Positions 22,906-34,099 of a stretch of 64,000 nt of DNA are shown piece after piece; within the stretch, counting starts at the first letter, position 1, and each line of letters begins with the position of its first letter. The DNA is from Delphinus delphis. Lineage: Eukaryota > Chordata > Mammalia > Artiodactyla > Delphinidae. The position numbers and the translations under genes are program-made. Location: the NCBI RefSeq assembly GCF_949987515.2, contig NC_082694.2, positions 38,212,451 through 38,276,450 of the forward strand, read 5' to 3'. Below the pieces are notes generated by a model. That model made no database searches, was not told the DNA's origin, and saw only the letters and a list, made by a program, of their open reading frames with translations.

Positions 22906-23884
22906 ACTGATCACATCTATAATTTTCTCTATTGAAGTAGTTTCGGCTCTGGTTTTTGAAATAGTCCACTTGGTAGCTAGGCCTAGAAGATAAATCACAC
23001 TGCTAATCTAGATAGTCTTCTCCATTAAATAAGATATGTAATTTATCAGAAATTGTCAGCTTGAAATTACAGAAATTAAAAATAATTCAGCACATTTTAC
23101 ATGAAATTTTATTTCCATGTTTATGCTTCCATATTAATAAAAACCTGACCACAGTAATTTTAGAATTTTTAATTATATTCATCTATAGCAAAATAAATAC
23201 ACCTGCTATTCTAAATATTCACAAAACAGTTATTTATATATCAAACACTCTAAAGTCAACTAGCTAAAAAAATAAAATTCAGGTAATAATAGGTATAGAA
23301 AAACTACTCAATCTCTCAATTGTTTATCACAAACACAAAACTGAAAAATATAACAAAGAAGATGGCAGAAATAATAGAAAATAGTAAGAAACGAGTGTTA
23401 GGACTTCTGGGTATATAGATTTCTCTGGTACAGCTAAGAAGCAATTCCCACTGTAGAACTCCAGAAAGACAAAGAAATGGAAAGCACTAGGTACTTCTGA
23501 GTGAAAGAGAAGTTGGAAACCAAAGAACTGGTTGAAAATCTGCTTACTTAACCCAACTACTACCCCATCACTTCCCCTGGTAAAAGACTGTGGGTTTCCA
23601 TTCTACAGAGTTAAACTAGAGGGCTCTGGACTCAAGGACTCGAGGCACAGCTCAAGGTAAGGGATTCATTCTGAAAACTGGGAGATAAAGTGTAGGTCTA
23701 CTTACTGAATGATGGGCTACCTAGTCCCCTTCCACCATCGACCCTGCAATGCAATTGGGACATGAATGACCCAGAGTTGAGCCAGTCTTCATAAGTTAGG
23801 GCAAAATCCTTCACAAAGAGGATACCACCTCAGAAACCAGCCATGCAGCTGAGGGATTCCAAGCCACCCATACTTATGACCAAG
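22906..23884. other. Intronic DNA without recognised feature
   Basis: Nothing supported. The part from about 23400 may belong to the LTR remnant that follows. Confidence 0.45.
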
Positions 23885-24213
23885 TGGCTATAAATTTGGG
23901 GTTCCAACTACCCCGTTAAGCTCAATAATTTAGCAGAACAAGCCGCAAAACTCAGAAAAACACTACACTTACAATTACAGTATTATTATAGCAAAAAAGT
24001 ACATAAATCAGGATCAGCCAAAATAAGATATGCATAGGGCAAAGTCTGAGAGGGTCCTGAATGCAAAGTTTCCATGTCCTCTCCCCAGAGGGTCAGGATG
24101 CATCACCCTCCTGGCACATCAATGTATAACAATACACAGAGTATTGTTTGCCAGAAAAACACACCCAGGGTAAAAATTCCAGTTTTTATTGGGGTTTCAT
24201 TACATAGGCATGA
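23885..24213 (+). mobile_element. Probable ERVL/MaLR-type LTR remnant
   Basis: 'aggatcagccaaaataag', 'gcaaagtctgagagggtcc', 'catcaccctcctggcacatc' and 'ggggtttcattacataggca' are phrases of an old mammalian LTR. Strand and subfamily uncertain. A minus-strand L1 abuts at its right edge. No viral coding sequence is seen. Confidence 0.5.
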
Positions 24214-25088
24214 CTTTGTTGTTTTGCTACTGAGTTGTATAAATGCTTTGCATATTTTGGATATTAGCCCCTTATCAGAAATATGATTTGCAATTATTTC
24301 CTCCCATTCAGTAGGTGGCATTTTCATTTTGTTGATGGTTTCCTTTGCCGTGAAGAAGCATTTTACTTTAATGTAGTCCCATTTACTTATTTTTGCTTTT
24401 GTTGCTTTTGCTTCTGGTGTCAGATTCAAAATATTATGGCCAAGACCTATGTCAAGGAGCTTACCGCTTATGTTTTCTTCTAGGATTTTTATGGTTTCAG
24501 GTCTTATGTTCAAGTCTTTAATCCATTTTGAGTTAATTTTTGTGTGTGGTGTAAGATAGTGATCCAGTTTCCTTCTTTTGCATCTGGCTGTCCAATTTTC
24601 CCAATACCATTTATGGAAGAAACTGTACTTTCCTCATTGTATATTCTAGCCTCCTTTGTGGTAAATTAATTGATCATATATGTTTGGGTTTATTTCTGGA
24701 CTCTCTATTCTGTTCCATTGATCTATGTGTCTGTTTTTATGCCAAAACCATACTGTTTTAATTACTATAGCTTTGTAATATAGTTTAAATTAATCAGGGA
24801 GTGTGATGCCTCCACCTTTGTTGTTCTTTCTCAAGACTGCTTTGGCTACTCAGGGTCTTTTGTGGTTCCACACAAATTTTAGGATTGTTAACTCTATTTC
24901 TGTGAAAAATACCATTGGAATTTTGATAGGGATTGCATTGAATCTGTAGATGTAGGTAGTATGGACATTTTAACAATATTAATTCTTCCAGTCAATAGTA
25001 CAGGTTATCTTCCCATCTAATTGTTTTCTTCTATTGCTTTCATTAATGTCTTGTAGTTTTTCAATACACAAGTCTTTCATCTCTGCCA
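24214..25088 (-). pseudogene. LINE-1 ORF2 C-terminal fragment (dead)
   Basis: Minus-strand L1 piece. A 136-residue frame (24103-24513) reads [18 protein letters not shown] and [21 protein letters not shown]1 ORF2 downstream of the RT domain. Further along 'attgcattgaatctgtagat' and 'ttgtagtttttcaatacaca' are the RT region in reverse. Truncated at both ends, no poly(A), so probably a fragment left after rearrangement. Confidence 0.8.
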
Positions 25089-25159
25089 GATGGATGATAA
25101 GCCTTTTAGATTATATGTGTGTGGACATATGTTACTAATACAGGTATTCCAAAAACTGT

Positions 25160-25985
25160 TTGAAGATCATAGAATTTGTCAATATCCTTGTTGTCCAATT
25201 ATTATCTTAAAAAATAATGATTTTTTTTTTTTTTGGCTGCATTGGGTCTTAGTTGTGACATGCAGGGTCTTTGTTGAGGCATGCAGGATCTTTTGCTGCA
25301 GGATGAGCTCTTTGTTGTGGCATGCGGGCTTCCCTCTAGCTGTGGCATGTGGGTTTTCTCTCTCTAGTTGTGGCATATGGGCACCAGGGCACGTGGGCTC
25401 TGTAGTTGTGGTGGGCAAGGTCCAGAGCGCAGGGGCCCTGGAGTTTGCGGCATGCAGGCTATCTCGTTGAGACGCGAGAGCTCAGTAGTTGTGGCACACG
25501 GGCTTAACTGCCCCGCGGCATGCGGGATCTTAGTTCCTTGATCAGGGATCGAACCCACATCCCCTGCATTGGAAGGCAGATTCTTTACCACTGGACCACC
25601 AGGGAAGTCCCTATCTTAAATTGCTGTGTCACAGAAATAACTAAGTTTTCTTATTAAAAGTCCATCAGATCTTTAACCATGGCCATTTTTTAAAGTCTTT
25701 TGTCATTTTTAGACACTATTTAACTCTGATACATTTGCAAAAGTACTTCATCTTCAGAAAGATTCATGGAAAGGACTGACAAGTACTCTAGAATACAGGT
25801 TTTGATAACTTTAAAATCACACCACTGAAATGGATAAGAATTTCCAGAACTCTAATGGAAAAACAGGACTCATGCAGAATAAGAATTAGTAACATGGGAT
25901 TTAGTGAACTGATGAGAATGATTATATTTTATGACTTTTTGTTTGAAACATTGCTTGTTCTTTAATGTTTTGAGTTAAACAAACA
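25160..25985. repeat. Unidentified interspersed repeat, copy A (split by SINE)
   Basis: Shares ordered blocks with 33360-33920: 'catcagatctttaacca', 'ggccatttt', 'ttttgtcatt', 'agaactct', 'aactgatga' and 'acattgc.tgttctttaa'. I cannot name the family. Confidence 0.6.
25212..25611 (-). mobile_element. CHR-type SINE, large diverged form L
   Basis: 400 bp, T-run at left, head complement 'ccaccagggaagtcc' at right, box-B complement 'gggatcgaaccc'. TSD 'tatcttaaa' at 25203-25211 and 25612-25620. It interrupts an unidentified repeat shared with 33.4 kb. Confidence 0.92.
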
Positions 25986-26334
25986 GGTGTTTGGAATAAA
26001 TCTAAATAATTTCATTCTTAAAGAAAAATCAAATAGTTCCCTGACCTTGCAAAATATATTTGAACTAAAATTTTTGAAAGCCATCTTTTCCCATCCACTT
26101 CACAATGAAATAAAAATTTCAGATCCAAATTTTTACTTGGGGAAAAATATAAACATGCATTTTCCTTCAATGAAAAATTATGCATTTCTTTCACATAAAA
26201 ATTATTCGGAAATAATCTTGAGGTTGTAATTTTTAAAGCACCTGAAAAATTATTCTACCTATTATATGTGATCTTAAAACCAAGTTATCTGACACAGATC
26301 TGAGGAACAAAATTGAGAGTTCAAAAATAAACCG

Positions 26335-27055
26335 TTATATTCATGGTCAATTGATTTTCAACAAAGGTGAAAAGGCAATTCAATGCAAAAAGGATAGTCT
26401 TTTCAACAAATGGGGCTGGGATAACTGTGCACCCACATGCATAAAGTTTAATTTAGACTATGTTCCTTAAGTTTTCATTATCACATTCCTAAGAAGTGCC
26501 TCTAGACATTTTAAACTTAATTGTGCCCTACCCTCAAAAAATTTTAATGCCACAAATATCCTGTTTATCTGTTTATGTACTATAGATCTCTGCTTTATAC
26601 ATAAAAAATTGGTTCATTCTTAAAGAACCAATTCTCTCCTCCACTGAGAATGTATGAGAACATTAACTCACAAATACACAAAAATTAACTCAAAACGGAT
26701 CATATACAAAAATGTAAAACTTAAAATTGTAAAACTTCTTGGAAAAAAACAGAAGAGAACATCTTTGAGAACTTTTGATTATGCAAACAGCTCTTTAATA
26801 CAACAGCTAAAGTATAACCCATAAAGAAACAAATTCATAAGCTGGTCTTTATCCAAATCAAATACTTTTGTAGTTCAAAAGACACCTAAATGACAAGCCA
26901 CAGACTGGGAGAAAATACTTGCCAATCATATTTCTGATAACAAACTTGTATCCAGAATATATTTTTAAAAAGTTCTTATAACTCACTAATAACACAAAAT
27001 GACTGAATTTTAAAATGGGTAAAAGATTTAAATAGACGTGTCACTTCTGTAGCTT
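26335..27055 (+). mobile_element. Old LINE-1 ORF2 fragment with an insert
   Basis: 'tcaattgattttcaacaaagg', 'aactcaaaacggatcatata' and 'actgggagaaaatacttgcc' are L1 ORF2 C-terminal DNA. Roughly 26460-26665 is foreign to L1 and unidentified. No intact frame. Confidence 0.65.
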
Positions 27056-27635
27056 TTGGGACAGATATCTCTTGGATCCATGCCTAAGTCATAAAAAGGC
27101 ATATGGTTTGAGTCACATTTTGAATTAGCATATTCTCTGAAGCTGGGTTAGGGTCCCAGGCTTCTTTTTTTAAGGTACACCTTGGGCTGGAAGTTATTCC
27201 TGGCTTTGGTTTCAAGGCCTCTCTGTTCTTTGCTTCGAAGCCTCTGTTTTCTCAGGCTGCAAGTTCTTGGATTTTTGTTTCAAGGCCTCTCTGTTCTCCC
27301 TACTTGATCCTGCTCCTGTCATGGGAACTTAGTCAACTGAAATCCTCCTTCTCAAACCCTTGCTCACTATACGCTCTGCCACTATGGCACTAACTCTACT
27401 TTGTCCCTTGTTGACATGATTTTACTAAGAACAATTTAGAAGTTTCAAGGCTCCTTTGGAAAAACTTAAGATTTCCCAAGCTGGCTCCTCTAAGGCTTCC
27501 CCATTGCACTCCAGCCCCTCAACTTCCTACAGTCATTGGAATTCCAGATCCCTGCCGACTCCCTCTAAGGACTCAAGGAACACACAAAAGCAACCACTTA
27601 GATAAAAAGGTCCAATCACATAAGTTAGTTCGCAT
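27056..27635. other. Intronic DNA, possible LTR-like sequence
   Basis: Contains an internal repeat 'tttcaaggcctctctgttct' at about 27211 and 27281. Could be an old LTR. Not assigned. Confidence 0.35.
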
Positions 27636-27639
27636 GTCT

Positions 27640-28507
27640 GGAGTACACTGTCACGTGTGTGCATCCTCTACAAGTGGTTGTGCTTTTGTGTACTTTACTG
27701 TACAGTACTGTATAGAGTACAGTAGTACAGTAAAGATAGTAGTACCTTTATTTCAAGCCCAGGATGTCCGGAAGCAAGTGTAAAAGCAGCAGTGATATAG
27801 CTGGTACTTCTAAGAAGCACCAAGCAATAATGAGGGAAACAAAAGTGAAAATAATTGAGAGTGGAGCGACAATAGGAAGAAGAAGTAACTAAAGAACTGA
27901 AGAGATTCACGACGCAGGATATGGCAAGGGGATTTTCTTTATTTGAGGAGGCACCATTAGTTTTTGAGGCACAGGACGCGAACGAAGAATAATACACGAA
28001 GGTTGCAGGAGCAATTCAGAATGCAATCCGTTGCTACCATGTCATCTATGATCACTGGATCATTTTTTCAAGAGAGTAGATAGAATTGAATCCAGCAAGG
28101 AACCAGAACCTGTGTCATCAACGTCAGGCATGAGTGAAACTGCAGCTTGCCCTCCGTCTCCTATTGCTGACGATCCTTCAGCTCTACCATCTCCCAACTC
28201 CTCTCCCTCCTCCAGTCAGTAACTCTTCGTCCCTGTTCACTCAATGCCAGCCCCTGTATGCCAGCTGTTATACTGTACTACTGTACTTTTCAAGGTACTG
28301 AACTGTAAGATTAAAATGTTTATTTTTTGTTTGTTCTTTACGTATTATTTGTGCAAAAAGTATTATACACCTTTTACATTACAGTACTATATAGCCAATT
28401 GTGTCAGTGAGGTACCTAGGCTAACTTTGTTGGACTTACGAACAAATTGGACTTATGATGAACGTGCTCTCGGAACGGAACTTATTCGTATGTAGGGGAC
28501 TTACTAT
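27640..28507 (+). pseudogene. Internally deleted Tigger (pogo-type) DNA transposon
   Basis: Mariner/pogo-superfamily relic. From 27765 a frame reads MSGSKCKSSSDIAGTSKKHQ then AIMRETKVKII, the N-terminus of Tigger transposases (start of the CENP-B-like HTH). After a jump with frameshift it reads FTTQDMARGFSLFEEA and, near 28060-28220, HFFKRVDRIES and SSKEPEPVPS with a serine/proline-rich C-terminus and stop. The DDE catalytic core is missing, so this is a non-autonomous deletion derivative. The right end 'gtatgtaggggacttact' looks like the terminal inverted repeat; the left terminus is not clear. Inactive. Confidence 0.8.
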
Positions 28508-29196
28508 AAATATTCCTAAAACTCTCAGAAATATAGGAACTAACCAAAATATTTTTCAAGTTCACGTGATTTGAAAATAATGTGATTTGGTAAATAACAA
28601 AACTTTAGTATTGTTGGTTTAATAAAACAGGAAGGTCCTCAAACTTGTCAGCATTAAGTTTAATGCAGACATACATTTTATTCTACTTGGACTTACTAGT
28701 CAAATAAGCCAATATTATATTTACTAGATGCTTAAGATTATAAAACTTACAGGTTTGATTTTAATCAAATCGAATCATTATTCTGACAAACGTTATTTCA
28801 ACAATAACTGTATTTTAAAATGTGACTGCTTGGAAGTACTTTCCCAAATCTTTTTGGTAACTTGAAACTTCAAGTTATACTATGTTAAATAATAGATATT
28901 TATTGAATATGTGGGTCATTCCTAAATAAGATAAAACATTGAAACATTATTACTGAATATAAGTTTAAGTGCATATAGTTTTGTTTTCTTATTCTTACAA
29001 AGAGACTAAAGATATTTATGTCTAAATAAACATGCTCTTGTCACACTGAGAAGGTACACTATGAAGAAGCATATATGTCTAGAAGTTATGAGATAATATA
29101 TTCATCAAATGTGCTAATCTGCTACAAAATGCTAGTATATGACAGGCAATTCTGTTGTCTACTAACTAGTTTTCTCTATAAAGGTTACTAATGGTT
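28508..29196. other. Intronic DNA without recognised feature
   Basis: AT-rich single-copy-looking DNA up to the TSD of the next L1. Confidence 0.5.
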
Positions 29197-29214
29197 AAAA
29201 ATTATCATCATTTT

Positions 29215-31704
29215 GGAGAATAAAAACCATATGATCATCTCAATAGATGCAGAAAACGCTTTTGACAAATTCAACACCCATTTATGATAAAAACTCTCCA
29301 GAAAGTGGGCATAGAGGAAACCTACCTCAACATAATAAAGGCCATATATGACAAACACACAGCAAACATCATTCTCAATGGTGAAAAACTGAACGCATTT
29401 CCTCTAAGATCAGGAACAAGACAAGGATGTCCACTCTCACCACTCCTATTCAACATAGCTTTAGAAGTCCTAGCCACAGCAATCAGAGAAGATAAAGAAA
29501 TAAAAGGAATACAAATTGGAAAAGAAGAAGTAAAACTGTCACTGTTTGCAGATGACATGATACTATACATAGAGAATCCTAACGATGCCACCAGAAAACT
29601 ACTAGAGCTAATCAACGAATTTGGTAAAGTTGCAGGATACAAAATTAATGCACAGAAATCTCTTGCATTCCTACACACTAATGATGAAAAATCTGAAAGA
29701 GAAATTAAGGACACACTCCCATTTACCACTGCAACAAAAAGAATAAAATACCTAGGAATAAACCTACCAAGGGAGACAAAAGACCTGTATGCAGAAAACT
29801 ATAAGACACTGATGAAAGAAATTAAAGATGATACAAACACATGGAGAGATATACCATGTTCCTGGATTGGAAAAATCAATATTGTGAAAATGACTATACT
29901 ATCCAAAGCAATCTAGAGATTCAATACAATCCCTATCCAATTACCAACGGCATTTTTTATAGAACTAGAACAAAAAATCTTAAAATCTGTATGGAGACAC
30001 AAAAGACCCCAAATAGCCAAAGCAGTCTTGAGGGAAAAAAATGGACCTGGAGGAATCAGGCTCCCTGACTTCAGACTATAATACAAAGCTACAGTAATCA
30101 AGACAATATGGTACTGGAACAAAAGCAGAAATACAGATCAATGCAACAGGATACAAAGCCCAGAGATAAACCCATGTACCTGTGGTCAACTAATCTATGA
30201 TGAAGGAGGCAAGGATACACAATGGAGAAAAGACAGTCTCTTCAATAAGTGGTGCTGGGAAAACTGGACAGCTACATGTAAAAGAATGAAATTAGAACAC
30301 ACCCTAACACCATACACAAAAATAAACTCAAAATGGCTTAGAGACCTAAATGTAAGACCTGACACTATAAAACTCTTAGAGGAAAACATAGGAAGAACAC
30401 TCTTTGACATAAATCACACAAGATCTTTTTTGATCCACCTCCTAGAGTAATGGAAATGAAAACAAAATAAACAAATGGGACCTAATGAAACTTAAAAGCT
30501 TTTGCAAAGCAAAGGAAACTACAAACAAGATGAAAAGACAACCCTCAGAATGGGAGAAAATATTTGCAAACGAATCAATGGACAAAGGATTAATCTCCAA
30601 AATATATAAACAGCTCATGCAGCTCAATATTAAAAAAACAAACAACCCAATCCAGAAAAGGGCAGAAGACCTAAATAGACATTTCTCCAAAGGAGACATA
30701 CAGATGGCCAAGAAGCACATGAAAAGCTGCTCAACATCACTGATTATTAGAGAAATGCAAATCAAAACTACAAATAGGTATCACCTCACACCAGTTAGAA
30801 TGGGTATCATCAGAAAATCTATAAACAACAAATGCTGGAGAGGGTGTGGAGAAAAGAGAACCCTCTTGCACTGTTGGTGGGAATGTAAATTGATACAGCC
30901 AGTATGGAGAACAGTATGGAGGTTCCTTAAAAAACTACAAATAGAACTACCATATGACCCAGCAATCCCACTACTGGGCATATACCCAGAGAAAACCATA
31001 ATTCAAAAAGACACATGCACCCCAATGTTCATTGCAGTACTATTTACAATAGCCAGATCATGGAAGAAACCTAAATGCCCACAGACAGATGAATGGATAA
31101 AGAAAATGTGGTACCTATATACAATGGAATATTACTCAGCCATAAAAAGGAACAAAATTGGGTCATTTGTAGAGACGTGGATGAATCTAGAGACTGTCAT
31201 ACAGAGTGAAGTAAGTCAGAAAGAGAAAAATAGGTATCATATATTAACGTATATATGTGGAACCTAGAAAAATGGTACAGATGAACCTGTTTGCAGGGCA
31301 GAAATTGAGACACAGATGTAGAGAACAAACGTATGGACACCAAGGGGGGAGAGCGGTGGGGGGTTGGGGGGGGTGCTGTGATGAACTGGGAGATTGGGAT
31401 CGATATATATACACTAATGTGCATAAAATGGATAACTAATGGGGCTTCCCTGGTGGCGCAGTGGTTTAGAGTCCGCCTGCCGATGCAGGGGGCACGGGTT
31501 CGTGCCCCGGTCCAGGAAGATCCCACATGCCGCGGAGCGGCTGGGCCCGTGAGCCATGGCCACTGAGCCTGCGCGTCCGGAGCCTGTGCTCTGCAACGGG
31601 AGAGGCCACAGCAGTGAGAGGCCCACGTACCGCAAAGAAAAAAAAAAAAGTATAACTATTAAGAATGTGCTGTGTAAAAAAATAAATAAAATAAAATTCA
31701 AAAC
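29215..31704 (+). pseudogene. 5'-truncated LINE-1 (ORF2 3' half and 3' UTR) with TSD
   Basis: Retrotransposed L1 copy starting inside the ORF2 RT domain. Frame 29284-29916 (210 residues) holds [20 protein letters not shown] and active-site [12 protein letters not shown]. It stops at a TAG at 29914, has another stop near 30079 and a frameshift near 30420. Frame 30485-31267 (260 residues) carries the C-terminal domain with [18 protein letters not shown] and ends YICGT. Then a G-rich 3' UTR, a SINE at 31441, and the A-rich end. TSD ending 'tatcatcatttt' at 29197-29214 and 31705-31723. The tidy TSD and little decay suggest a fairly young insertion; it lacks the endonuclease and cannot move itself. 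Confidence 0.93.
31441..31649 (+). mobile_element. CHR-type SINE, form S, in L1 3' UTR
   Basis: 'gggcttccctggtggcgc' to 'gcccacgtaccgc' plus A-run. Imperfect TSD 'gataactaat' / 'tataactatt'. The L1 3' end continues afterwards with 'aagaatgtgctgtgtaaaa'. Confidence 0.95.
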
Positions 31705-31723
31705 AAAAAACTATCATCATTTT

Positions 31724-32130
31724 CGGACTTCCCTGGTGGTTCAGGTCAAGGATCTGCCTTCCAACGCAGGGGACATGGGTTCAATCCCTTGTTGGGGAAC
31801 TAAGATCCCACATGCCACAGATCAACTAAGACTGCATGCTCTAGAACCTGCATGACACAACTAGAGAGCCCACGTGCTGCAACTATGAGCCCGTGCACAC
31901 TGGAGCCTGCGCGCCACAACAAGAAGCCTGCGCCACAATGCAGAGCCTGTGCACCACAACTAGAGAGCACACACGCTGCAACTACTGAGCCTGCGTGGTC
32001 TAGAGCCCACACGCCACATCTAGAGAGAAGCCCACATGCCACAATGAAAGACCCTGCATGCCACAAAGAAGATCCTGCGTGCTGCAACTAAGACCCAACG
32101 CAGCCAAATAAATAAGTAAAATTTTTTTTA
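31724..32130 (+). mobile_element. CHR-type SINE, long diverged variant
   Basis: Head 'cggacttccctggtggttc', box B 'ggttcaatccc', many 'ccacaactagagagcc' units. Inserted in the right TSD of the preceding L1; its own TSD is 'atcatcatttt' (31713-31723) versus 'attatcatttt' (32131-32141). Confidence 0.92.
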
Positions 32131-32454
32131 ATTATCATTTTATATGTAACCAAAACTACTAGAAGCAAATAAGCGTTAAGGGAAACATCTCTGTATGAAA
32201 AGTATTCAAGGAATGTAGGATATGTTTTTATTGAGGGGGAAAAAGAATGAGTAATTTTGTCCTAAAGTAGTTGTTTGGAGGTCGCTTAAAGATTGTTCCA
32301 GAGAAAGAGGAAAGTGAAAGGACAAAAAGGTGAACTGATATAGAAAAGTTGTAAAGGGTCTGTGGGGAAAACAAAGAGTGAGAGAAATTTATCTCATGTG
32401 GTGAAGGTAGTTAAGATTGAATGGATTTATTATAAGGTTTTAAAATGAGCTTTA

Positions 32455-32752
32455 TTTATTTAAATTAATTAATTTATTTTTGGCTGCGTTGGGTCTTCAT
32501 TGCAGTGTGCAGGCTTCTCATTGCGGTGGCTTCTCTTGTTGCAGCATGCAGGCTCTAGGTGCACAGGCTTCAGTAGTTGCAGCTTGTGGGCTCAGTAGTT
32601 GTGGCTCACGGGCTCTAGAGCGCAGGCTCAGTAGTTGTGGCACATGGGCTTGGTTGCTCCACAGCATGGGGGATCTTCCTGGACCAAGGATTGAACCTAT
32701 GTCCCCTGCATTGGCAGGCGGATTCTTAACCACTGTGCCACCAAGGAAGTCC
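32455..32752 (-). mobile_element. CHR-type SINE, form L
   Basis: 'tttttggctgcgttgggtc' at left, head complement 'ccaccaaggaagtcc' at right. Perfect 14-bp TSD 'taaaatgagcttta' at 32441-32454 and 32753-32766. Confidence 0.96.
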
Positions 32753-33267
32753 TAAAATGAGCTTTAATATCAATAGTGTACACATGCAACTAGAACTAGG
32801 TTCTTTTCTCTCTTAAAGGAACAAAGATTATTGGACTATTGGTCTGCTCTTAAGAAGCTGTAACAGATTTTTCTTTACCTTTTAAGTAACCCACCTAAGA
32901 AAACAAAAATTCTGTGTCCACTGGAATAATTTATGGTGCTTTACCATGTCTTTATTTAAGAGAACCGAGTCTTCCTTTTTTAAAAAGTGACCTGTGATAT
33001 ATTTAATCAAGTGTTCAAACCTTTTGACATTTTGACAACTTTCGATATTCTGCCTTCCCCAAATGAAATACTAAATAAAATCTTGATCTTGAAAATCTCA
33101 AAGGATCTGTTCTTTCATCTTTTAAAAAGAGAGATGTTTGAGATAATTAAGTTTATTTGACACGTTAAACTGCATGGGAAACACTGTCAAATAAGAAGTG
33201 ATGCTTAACCTTTCCTAGATTATATTTGTATGAGTAAATGTTATTAATATAAGTACTTCAGAAATTA

Positions 33268-33346
33268 TTGGGTTGGCCAGAAGGTTTGTTTGGGTTTTTC
33301 CATAATATGTTATGGAAAAACTCGAATGAACTTTTTGGCAACCCAA
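33268..33346. mobile_element. Palindromic mariner-type MITE
   Basis: 79 bp between TA dinucleotides. Left arm 'ttgggttggccagaagg', centre 'ccataatatgttatgg', right arm 'gaactttttggcaacccaa'. The arms are near-perfect inverted repeats of a cetartiodactyl mariner end, with essentially no interior. Confidence 0.9.
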
Positions 33347-33349
33347 TAT

Positions 33350-33920
33350 ACACAGTTCCTAGAAATTTGTCAGTGCCCCTGAAGTCTTTGATATGTCCTG
33401 ATACAATGTTATGAATCATAATTCCAGTTATTATCTTAAAATGTGCTATGTCACAGAAACCAAATTTCTCATCAATTGTATTATTTTTATAATGAACTCT
33501 CATCAGATCTTTAACCACGGCCATTTTAAGTATTTTGTCATTCACAAATAGTTATTGTCTTACTCTCATGCTTTCTTGAAAGCTCTTACAATCAGCTACA
33601 AACCAGAATGCTTCATCTTCAACAAAGGGACTGTTTTAGAGACCCATAGAGAGGACTATGACAAGAAATCTGAGATACAAGCTTCTGATGGCATTGCTTA
33701 AATAACTTCATGGTCATACCACTGGACTGAGCAAGGAGTCCAGAACTCTAGGGAAGAGGCTGATGGATTCATAAAATTGATAACCCAAGATCAAGCAGAA
33801 AGAGAATTAATTACATGTGACCGAATCAACTGATGAAGAATAATTATGATTTTAATAGTTTTTTTCTTTGTTTGTTTGGAACATTGCTGGTTCTTTAACG
33901 TTCTATTTTCTGGAGATAAT
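33350..33920. repeat. Unidentified interspersed repeat, copy B
   Basis: Homologue of copy A at 25160-25985. The minus strand has a 95-residue frame containing KMAVVKDLMRVHYKNNTIDE; the same KMA.VKDLM string survives in copy A, so the family may once have been coding on this strand. Family not recognised. Confidence 0.6.
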
Positions 33921-34099
33921 GTACCCCCTTTCTCTCTTCTCTTAAGCTATCTATAACTCAAACAACTTCATAGATTATACCTTTGTAAACAAAAATAAAA
34001 CATATATCTTTTTCTCCCTGCCTGAACCCTCTAGATTTTGGAAACTCTTATTTCATATTCTTATTTTCATGGCAATACAGTATTCTCACAAGTTCTCTT

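Noticed and set aside
29284..31267. Long frames with reverse-transcriptase motifs as host genes
   Set aside because: They are L1 ORF2 pieces within a TSD-bounded retrotransposon, broken by stops and a frameshift.
30485..31267. Retron, DGR or other prokaryotic RT system
   Set aside because: All RT motifs are in L1 ORF2 context with 3' UTR, A-rich tail and TSD; the whole window is mammalian intron.
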